From: Thereva unica
Taxonomy: Eukaryota > Arthropoda > Insecta > Diptera > Therevidae
NCBI GenBank assembly: GCA_949987705.1
Contig: CATLJY010000258.1
Coordinates: forward strand, 62,001-126,000
Reading direction: 5' to 3'
Length of the DNA stretch: 64,000 bases
The translations under genes were made by a program, and so were the position numbers. The notes beneath the pieces were generated by a model. The model had not been told where the DNA came from, made no database searches, and was given only the letters and a program-made list of their open reading frames with translations. Of the stretch, positions 56,721 through 64,000 are shown in pieces (positions within the stretch are counted from its first letter, which is position 1; the number at the start of each line of letters is the position of its first letter).

Positions 56721-57318
56721 GATAAAAAAATAAAATTTTAAATAAAAACTTGTAAGGAAACCACTCCTGACAATATTAACCATATAGTCCAACAAAGGAT
56801 TTATTGAACGTCTGATGATCTTTACTAGTCGCAAATAATGGGATACGAGTATTTTAAATCTTTAAAACGGAAAATTCAGAACATATTTTTTGCAAATAAT
56901 AGTACCTATAATATACAAATTTTTTAAACACTATTTTATAATAATACTTACCATTTAACATGTATTTGCAAAAAACTGATATTTTGACCCTAAAACTTCT
57001 AAAAGAAGGGTAGAAAATCAGTAGACTTTATAACCCCTTATAAGAACTCTAAAAGGAAGCTCTCTGCCAAATTCAATTTAGCCTGTACCCAATCATTTCC
57101 GCTATTTCGCTTTTTTCGACTCAATTTACCTATACTGTTTCGGAACTCAACAAATATAAAGAACATTCCGAAAAATGTTATGCAGCAGTTTATAAAAACA
57201 ATATTTATATATGTAAATATATTATACATATTATACATAACATATGTGATATGAATACTTAAAGAGGTTATTTATACCTACACAAATAAGGGAAAGGAAT
57301 AAACCATAAAATGATGCA

Positions 57319-57834
57319 AGTAGGTACTAGGTCCCTTGAGTCTGGGAAAAAAACCGGTTTTGGGATTTAGGTCAAGGTGATTAATCACCTGTAATTATGT
57401 TAATTGGTTGACAGGTCATAAATCACCTGTAATTATCGTAAGTGGCTGACCTTGGAATCTGCACCAGACGGTTTAGACTGAGAGCTAAATCACGTGGGAT
57501 GGAATGCAGGTTAATGCCATCAGTTGCCTGTAATGTTGGAGTCCAAGTCAAGGTCATCAATCAATCACCTGTTGGTAGGCCCTGGAATCTAGGTCGCGGT
57601 CGTTGAACTTGAGACTGGTTTGCTGGTGTTCGGGAACTGGTTCGGGGTCGTTGGCTTGGGCGGGGTCTTTGGCGGGGGCGGGGTCCTCGGCTGAGGACTA
57701 GTCTTGACTCTCGAACTGGTTTGGGGTCGGTGAGTTGGGGGTAGTCCATGTACCAAGTGGAAGAAAAAGCGAGAGTGGAAAGTGCAGCAGAACTAGTGAA
57801 GCCGACTATGGCTATGACGATGACGACGACAGCG
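57319..57834 (+). repeat. Left ~516-bp terminal inverted repeat
   Basis: Contains paired ATCACCTGTAATTAT words, a G-rich tract (GGGCGGGGTCTTTGGCGGGG), and ends at GACGATGACGACGACAGCG. It has about 33 bp (AGGTTAATGCCATCAGTTGC and beyond) absent from the right copy, and the right copy has one extra GCGGGG unit. Confidence 0.95.
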
Positions 57835-58075
57835 GCGACGGCGATGTTGAGAACCCGATAGCTCGAACTTGTCGACGGATACATCTGGCTATGGGTGGTG
57901 TAAATTACGAAACTGGTCTGAACCTGAAAAAATGATTATAACAAAGATTAATATTGAGGACGAGAGAACCAGAGAGTGAACCAAGAGAAAATTGAAAACA
58001 AGATTGCGAGGTTAAAAAACAAAAACCTTTTCGAATAAAATATTTTTTATTTTTAGATTTTATTTTTCACATGTT

Positions 58076-58849
58076 TTAATATTTTTTTCTGTTTTGTGAT
58101 AAAATAATGTTCCCTTCACCGTCGTCGTCCACATTCAGTTCATGGGTATTTCCTGATCTTTTCTTAAATATGATTTCGAAGGAATTACCCATCTCTCCCA
58201 AATTCTCTATGGCATATTTCCCCTTTTTTAATAAATTAATCCCCCTATCGGAGAGGTCAGTATACCTTCCCGGTAAGTATATAATACTATCCTCCAGCTC
58301 TACCAGCACATTTTTCCCGAACTTGGTATTCACCTTCCTAGCATCAATTATGTTATACGCTTCGTCGACTTTCATGTCTTTCAAAGGCATATTTTTCTTA
58401 TATTGAAAACTGTTGATTTCCTCCAGTATGCATTCCTCATCCTCATCGACATCAGTATCATCATCATCATCATTCACAGAGATGATAGGGGACATGTTTT
58501 TCTTCCTTTTGCTAAGAGTCGACTTAAAAAAATCCTCCTCCTTCTTCTCCTCGAAAAGTCGCCTCTTTACCCCTTTGCTAGTTGACGATTTCCTAGCTGA
58601 CTCCAAACTATCAGCACCAAACTCAAAATTATTAATATTCATACTGCACATATCTGAAAAGAATAAAGTGGAATGGTAAAATAATTGAAAATTTATTTAT
58701 TTAAAACATTCTTACCCAAATGTTTCTTTTGATTTTTCAATAAAAAATTCTGTTCCTCACTTGATTTAACTTTTGAAAGTTTCTTCTGCCTTCCTCTAAA
58801 ACTGATGAAACTCTACTTAAGAATCATCAGCCAAAGTGGAGTTTATATA
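58076..58849 (-). CDS. 191-aa acidic protein with OB-like C-terminal domain, spliced, intact
   Basis: Only gene of the 57.3-59.7-kb element. TATA box, untranslated first exon, 62-bp intron (58654-58715; donor TTTGG|GTAAGA, acceptor TTCTTTTCAG), then ATG at 58651 (or in-frame 58642) and 191 codons. The N-terminal ~55 residues are basic/Ser-rich with nuclear-signal-like KGVKRRLFEEKK and LSKRKK; residues 60-80 are very acidic (NDDDDDTDVDEDEE). Residues 88-164 look like a compact beta domain: MPLKDMKVDEAYNIIDARKV, KFGKNVLVELEDSIIYLPGR and KKGKYAIENLGEMGNSFEII. I recall similar short transposon-borne proteins and infer an OB-fold nucleic-acid-binding role, but this is not established. AATAAA follows the stop at about 30 bp. 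No decay is seen. Confidence 0.7.
58843..58849 (-). promoter_or_regulatory. TATA box of the mini-element gene
   Basis: On the minus strand GGCCTATATAAACTCC lies about 130 bp before the splice donor of the noncoding first exon and ~200 bp before the start codon. No stronger initiator could be fixed; TCAGTTTTAG lies 40-50 bp downstream. Confidence 0.65.
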
Positions 58850-58884
58850 GGCCTGAACTACCCATACATGGATACTGTTAAAAA

Positions 58885-59222
58885 AAGTCGCTTTAATAAT
58901 TAATTACGATCACGCAAGCGGATATACCGCGCAATTGCACATGATCTGGTTGCAGCTGCAAGAGCCCGTTTGTTTTTGTTTTGTTTTTGTTTCTTGCTCA
59001 TTTCGCAGCTGTCGCATTATTATCTAGCTAAGAAATGCAGATGCCAAGCTAACCAATTAAAATAATATGTATAGCAGGCGAGTTTAACTTCCAAAGATTG
59101 AAACAAGTCGCATTAATAATTAATTGCAATCACGCAAGCAGATATACTGCGCAATTGCACATGATCTGGTCGCAGCTGCAAGATCCCGTTTGTTTTTGTT
59201 TTGTTTTGCGTTTTTTGCTCAC
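58885..59222. repeat. Direct duplication (~118 bp, 220-bp spacing)
   Basis: AGTCGC, TTAATAATTAATTRCRATCA, CGCAAGCRGATATACYGCGC, AATTGCACATGATCTGGT and GTTTGTTTTTGTTTTG occur at 58885-59003 and again at 59105-59221. The second copy abuts the right TIR. Confidence 0.9.
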
Positions 59223-60249
59223 GCTGTCGTCGTCATCGTCATAGCCATAGTCGGCTTCACTAGTTTTGCTGCACTTTCCACTCTCGCTTTTTCTTCCACT
59301 TGGTACATGGACTACCCCCAACTCACCGACCCCAAACTAGTTCGAGAGTCAAGACTAGTCCTCAGCCGAGGACCCCGCCCCCGCCCCCGCTAAAGACCCC
59401 GCCCAAGCCAACGACCCCGAACCAGTTCCCGAACACCAGCAAACCAGTCTCAAGGTCAACGACCGCGACCTAGATTCCAGGGCCTACCAACAGGTGATTG
59501 ATTGATGACCTTGACTTCATTCCATCCCACGTGATTTAGCTCTCAGTCTAAACCGTCTGGTGCAGATTCCAAGGTCAGCCACTTACGATAATTACAGGGG
59601 ATTTATGACCTGTCAACCAATTAACATAATTACAGGTGATTGATCACCTTGACCTAAATCCCAAAACCGGTTTTTTCCCAGACTCAAGGGACCTAGTACC
59701 TACTGATGCACTTTTTAAATAAAAACGTCCACCGACTAAAAGATCGCAAAAAGACTCAATTTTTGTGTTTGCATTTTGTGTAGAAATGTTTAAGGAACAT
59801 ATTAAAAGAATTTTTAAAGCGGGAGCTAGCGAGACTTTTTTGTAGGGCTTCTTTAACAAAAAAATTTCTAGCAAAAATAATAAAAATTTTACTGTCTTTC
59901 CTTAATTAATTAATTATAGAGGTATAAAAATAGATAATATTGCTTGTAGAAATGTTTTCCTTGAGGAGAAGAATCCATTTTTTTTAATTAAATAACTTTT
60001 ACCACAGTAAAATAATAAGCACAACAATTAGCAGCTTCGACAAGGGCTTAAAAATTCTAACAATCACTTGCTACAATGGTCACTTTTGCACTGGTCCTGC
60101 GAAGAGAAAAATTACACCTGACCGCCATAAACCGGATTAATGTGTGGCAGGGGTCTCCTACTAGATATTTATCAGGCAAAAAGTTCGAAAATCGAACTTC
60201 GATTTTTTGATTTTTGGCCAGCTTTTTGGCACTTTTGCCCCCCTGGGCG

Positions 60250-61435
60250 GCTGTAGGAGTCGGATCTTTTGAAAGATGCAGATCCGGTGAGTCGGCTCTC
60301 CTAAAAGATCCGTTTTGCCCATTTCTAGTATGAACACATCTACTCTGTCATTTTTGGCATTTAATGCAGAGACCTAGCACTTTACAATAAAACTGCTTTC
60401 GAGTTCGAAGAAATACTTTCATATGCACATCGCTTTATACCTTTCACAGTTAAGGGAACCTTAAATGCCTTAAATCGAACGAAAGTGAAAAAAAAACAAA
60501 AGGGAATAAGCCCCTAATCCCATGGCGTACCACCACATCATTCAATTTTCTGGTAATCATTTTTGTTCTTGATCGCAGGCACACACCGCTTCATGACGCT
60601 TCTGGGAATCGCTTTGCGCCCCAAATCCCGATCTACTTTTTACGTATTTCCCCCTAAACTGAAATCTCATTTAACACCGGCGCCAAGAGCCGAAGACATC
60701 CATAATCGAGACACAGAATGATTGATGAATCCTTGGGGAACTAATTACCTAATTCCTGGAAATTTGCTTGCGTTTTTATCCTGTATTATAATCTTGGTTT
60801 TCAATTTTTTTAAGTGATATTATAAGGACCGGGACGCTCTTGATGCGATGTTATGATGGCGGTAAAAAAGGGTTCAACTCGCGACCAAACTACAGCGAAA
60901 TCGTATCGAATTATGAAGAGTTTCCCTGTTCGTGTAGTTTTTATTAATTACGTAATCTTGCACAGCTGTCGGGTGGTTTTTCCGATGTAATTAGTTGCCA
61001 GCCACCACCTAGTTAGTTTGGGATTGTTGAATGATGCTTCAGCGCCATCAACTCCCGATGGCGTCTCGGTTCCCAGTTTAGAAGAGAACTTCTGATCTGA
61101 TTTACGGCTGGCGTCTGTCTGTAGATTTTCCGCTTGAAACTACCGAAAATTGAAATTAATTGTGTAAGAAAAAAGTTTCAAGCTCCCGATTGCAAATTTA
61201 ATTTGGCACAAACCCACAGAATCCCGAACGCTCACTTGGTAAGGGCTGCACACACCCTAAACCGTTCTAAGTGGATCTTCTATACTATACGAGAATGTGT
61301 GCCCGGGCTGCGGGGGTGTAGATGCCATGGTGCTCATCTCGAGGGAGACATGGAGTTCTAATTGGCAGTCTGTCTTGCCAGCAGCCCTGTTATGTATGTA
61401 CCGCCAAGTGCCTATTTGATATTCAAATTTGGGTA
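60250..61435. other. No recognised feature
   Basis: Contains a pair of AAAAGATCCG / CGGATCTTTT words near 60260-60310. Otherwise no supportable feature. Confidence 0.4.
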
Positions 61436-61437
61436 TG

Positions 61438-62198
61438 CAGTGCTCGAAGTGAGGCGGGATGGGGTGGGATGCCATCCCGGGACTTCTAAAAAATTGTAAA
61501 CTCATCCCGCCACTTCTTAGGAAGAAAAAATGCATCCCGGAACATATTTTTTTTAAATTCTAAGTATTTTTTGAAGAAAATTTTTAATACGAAAAAATTA
61601 AAAATAAATTAAATTGAGAGTTTTAAACTTCGAATAGTAACGTATAAATATAAACCAAATGAAATTTTCGTTGCTAAGTATTGTATACTGGCTTTGTAAC
61701 AATTTTCGCAGTTTTCCGTAAATTTTAAATTGGCTGATAGCTTTGAATTTATATTCATATCGCGTTAGTTTACTTCGAAGTTTTGTTTAAAAAGTTGTTT
61801 ATTTAAAAAAAAAATGGATAAATTTTTGATAAAAAAAAAAAAAATCTTATTGAAAAAGAACATGTTGATAAAAAGGTGCGGGAAGAAGAGCCTTGTTATG
61901 TACGTAGTACATCAAGCCACTACAGAACATTACAGAAGGTTATCACTTGAAATATCCTAGATTACTGGACAGAAGCACAATGGCATGAAAAGTTAGAAAC
62001 ATATAAATGGCTAACCGTTAAAGAAAGTGGACTAGGATGTTCTATTTGCAGTTCATTAAGTGCTTTGGGAACAATAAAGACTTAGGGTTTAAAACTGATA
62101 AATGAATGGGTCAACTGTACCTTTAGAGTATATGGCGACACAAAAGAAAAACAATTTTTAACCATCCCACCACTTTTAACCTGCCACTTCGACCACTG
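61438..62198 (+). mobile_element. hAT transposon relic with transposase N-terminus
   Basis: Ends CAGTGCTCGAAGTG and, inverted, CAGTGGTCGAAGTG, with GTGGGATG inside both. + strand 61813-62160 encodes MDKFLI, HVDKKVREEEPCYVRS, then KWLTVKESGLGCSICSSLSA and NEWVNCTFRVYGDTKEKQFL. This is the N-terminal zinc-finger-like region of the hAT transposase group related to KIAA1586. The catalytic part is deleted and stops are present. The 8-mers outside are similar but not identical (TGGGTATG, GGTATACG). Confidence 0.68.
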
Positions 62199-62209
62199 GG
62201 TATACGTCA

Positions 62210-62885
62210 AAGTGCTTCCTCTGAGCTATTTCGAAAATCCTGCTGTAAAATCTGAAAACGAGGACATTTCTATTTGAATCGGATTTCTTTCGTTTTTGTT
62301 TCTTGGTGATAATTTTCCCTTTTTCAATATCTCCTTTATTTTCATATCATTCTCATTGGAGGCATTGCTCGGTGCCTACTTGGTGATGAAAGGGAAAATT
62401 CGTGACTTCATTTTTATTTCTGTGCGGTGGGGTAGAAAGGAACGAAATTAGATCATGGAGGAAGGGAATAAATTATTGGAATTCAAAAGTAGATATTTCA
62501 AATTGCTTTTATCTTGTTACAAGTTATTTATGGAAATGAAAGTTAAACAATTTTTACCCAGAAAAGAAAAGGGGAATGAATTACGAAATATAGATAGAAG
62601 ATACAAGGAAATATTGATTTATACATTTTTTGGGAATAAAGTTACCGAAAAAATTGTGAAAATTTTATTTTCAAAATTTGCATATTTTATGAATTCAAAA
62701 CTTGTATGATATTTAAGCTTCAGATTGTCTTACCGGATAATGAGGGATATTCAGGGAATTGATCAACTTAAACCAATATTACCGAGATGTACAATTGTGT
62801 GCTTCCTTGTAAATTTTTAATTAAATGACTTTTTTCAAATTTGATTGGATTACATACACTTTATTAAACATTGCTTTTGGCTTTG
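62210..62885. other. No recognised gene
   Basis: An 84-codon + frame (62455-62709) is Lys/Phe-rich and matches nothing I recognise. Confidence 0.4.
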
Positions 62886-62888
62886 TAG

Positions 62889-62981
62889 GCGTATGGTTCG
62901 TATACAGGTATACTGGAAAAACTTAAAGACTACGGAATACATGTGGATTCCGATTGGGAAAGGGCTCCGAGACCACCCTAA
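62889..62981 (+). other. Possible terminal exon piece (30 codons)
   Basis: After an acceptor-like TTGGCTTTGTAG, the sequence reads AYGSYTGILEKLKDYGIHVD then SDWERAPRPP and a stop. It looks protein-like and unlike its neighbours, but the family is not recognised. It could be the last exon of an unrelated gene or a TE scrap. Confidence 0.25.
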
Positions 62982-63269
62982 TTAAACGAAAGGAAACAGG
63001 ACTAAACGAAACGGAAACAGAGTAGCAAATTAGGAATAATATTTATTCACATCGGAAGGTGGTGACACCAGATTTGTCATTTCTATCCAAACTTGAGAAG
63101 ATTCACTGCGGATAAACACTTAGCAGATCTGTTATCAAGACCTAATCCCTTCTTCGTACTTCTTCGGAAGGAGCTAACGGGAGACGGGCAAATGGAGACT
63201 TCTCTTCGCCACAAAACACAGTTTTAAGTTGGTTGGGCTAAGGGTTAGCAACCCGCTCCCATAATAAAC

Positions 63270-64000
63270 GCCATTACTATGAATCGGCAAACAATGCCTC
63301 GGAACCGGTTGGACAATACGACTACGACTTTTACTTTTCGAACAAGGACACGAATCGGATCATGGAATGTGAGAACACTGCTTGCTGAGGGACGGCTGGA
63401 TGAAGTCCTCAACGAGATGAATCGATATAAAATCAAGGTCATGGGACTTAGCGAGACTAGATGGCCCGTTACGGGGGAGCATATCTGCCCAAACGGTGAG
63501 TCGTTCTTATATTCTGAAGAGAAACGAAACTGAAAGCCATAGGAGTGGTGTTGGCGTAATACTCATCAAAGAAGCCAGGTCCAGCCTCATTATCTGGTCA
63601 TCAGTTTCTGGTCACCGTGCGCCTGCGTACCAGACTAAGAAGTACTAGGGTAATTCAATGCTACGCTCCAACTGAAGACGCAGATGACGACATCAAGGAA
63701 GAGTCCTATAAGCTGAATGAGGGCCTGAATGAAGTTGTTCGCTCTATTTCAAGGGCAGACATGATTGGGTGACTTAAACGCACAGATCGGCCGTGGCAAC
63801 ACCGTCATTGAACACAGAACTGGAAATTAAGGCCTAGGCCTTGACTTTTTACCAATAACAACTCATGGTGGGTGGAACTTACTTTTGCCACAAGAAGATA
63901 CACAAAGAAATCTGGTTATCGCCCAATGGTAGAACGAGAAATCAGATAGATCATGTGGCCGTCAGCCGCAGATGGAGAACTGAAAGCGACCACTATTTGG
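63270..64000 (+). pseudogene. RTE-family LINE endonuclease, runs off the window
   Basis: Endonuclease motifs: RTRIGSWNVRTLLAEGRLDE, KVMGLSETRWPVTGEH, then after shifts GVGVILIKEARSSLI, CYAPTEDADDDIKEE, GDLNAQIGRGNT, NQIDHVAVSRRWR and SDHY. At least three frame breaks after 63533. It differs from the intact RTE at 50.5 kb and could be the 5' half of the family seen at 10.1 and 23.1 kb. It continues beyond 64000. Confidence 0.82.

Larger units (their letters stand above)
57319..59704. mobile_element. 2386-bp Polinton-like miniature element with one gene
   Basis: Long TIRs (57319-57834 and 59222-59704, ~97% identical apart from a ~33-bp gap) start AGTAGGTACTAGGTCCC. GATGCA flanks both ends (57313-57318 and 59705-59710). 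A 6-bp duplication, TIRs of hundreds of bp and 5'-AG ends are the published hallmarks of Polinton/Maverick elements, but no polymerase, integrase or capsid genes are present. The only gene is a minus-strand, TATA-driven, spliced ORF (58076-58849). Classification by ends is an inference; the structure itself is directly visible. Confidence 0.85.
56401..60245. mobile_element. 3.8-kb TIR pair enclosing the 57.3-59.7-kb element
   Basis: Left CAGTGGGGCAAAAGG then GCTGGCCAAAAGTC; right (inverted) CAGGGGGGCAAAAGT then GCTGGCCAAAAATC. The two blocks are similarly spaced at both ends. CAG-starting ends suggest a hAT-like element, but the flanking 8-mers (CCGGCTCA, GGCGGCTG) are not a convincing duplication. 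No transposase is visible; the interior outside the nested element is 0.9 kb on the left and 0.5 kb on the right. Confidence 0.6.

Noticed and set aside
57735..57935. 66-codon ORF with poly-Asp (and its twin at 59130-59321)
   Set aside because: It lies in the terminal inverted repeats and comes from a GACGAT tract; the two copies diverge in length and end beyond the TIR.
62455..62709. 84-codon Lys/Phe-rich ORF
   Set aside because: No match or regulatory context; composition fits AT-rich noise.

Overview
This is nuclear DNA of an insect, most likely a fly. It is AT-rich with long gene-poor stretches. It carries four exons of a 5-HT1-type serotonin receptor whose protein is very close to the Drosophila 5-HT1A/1B receptors, and most of the rest is layered transposable elements. 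The density of nested insertions suggests a large, repeat-rich genome. I cannot fix the species; a brachyceran with an expanded genome would fit.

Host gene: the receptor is on the + strand. Coding exons lie at 7113-7518, 7937-8236, 20146-20279 and 20474-20583. Their splice phases match (1/1, 1/1, 0/0, then an open phase 2). They encode an Asn-rich extracellular N-terminus, TM1, TM2 and TM3 up to the D-R of the DRY motif. Intron 2 is 11.9 kb and packed with LINE, Ty3/gypsy and Helitron debris. No exon for TM4-TM7 was found in the remaining 43 kb, so either the next intron is longer than that or the gene leaves the window.

Layout. 0-6.7 kb: a PIF/Harbinger transposase with a convergent MADF gene, a small MITE, an inverted-repeat element with tandem arrays, and LINE fragments. 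7-20.6 kb: the receptor with TE-filled introns, including a Helitron (12.4-14.7 kb) and a LOA/R1-like LINE (16.1-19.4 kb), each carrying a nested MITE. 21.8-33 kb: several LINEs, mostly on the minus strand. One is interrupted by a 703-bp TAA-flanked element that holds a MADF remnant. 33.1-35.6 kb: a Helitron helicase relic with a clear 3' terminus, split by a hAT-like element. 35.6-39.6 kb: a TIR-bounded composite containing another TIR element, an antisense Helitron repeat and a 1.25-kb near-perfect palindrome. 40-47 kb: LINE debris. 47.8-53.8 kb: a nested stack in which the 3' end of a jockey-like LINE is split by a 2.1-kb TA-flanked DNA element carrying a four-exon gene, and then by an intact RTE retrotransposon (1050-aa ORF, target-site duplication). 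56.4-60.2 kb: a large TIR pair enclosing a 2386-bp element with ~0.5-kb TIRs, a 6-bp duplication (GATGCA) and one TATA-driven, spliced gene for a 191-aa protein. 61.4-64 kb: a hAT relic and the 5' part of a second RTE family.

The strongest candidate for something undescribed is the 57319-59704 element, a Polinton-like miniature element with a single intact gene. Next are the 1.25-kb palindrome and the TA-flanked element with the split gene. Several insertion calls are supported internally because removing the element and one duplication restores or nearly restores the interrupted coding sequence.
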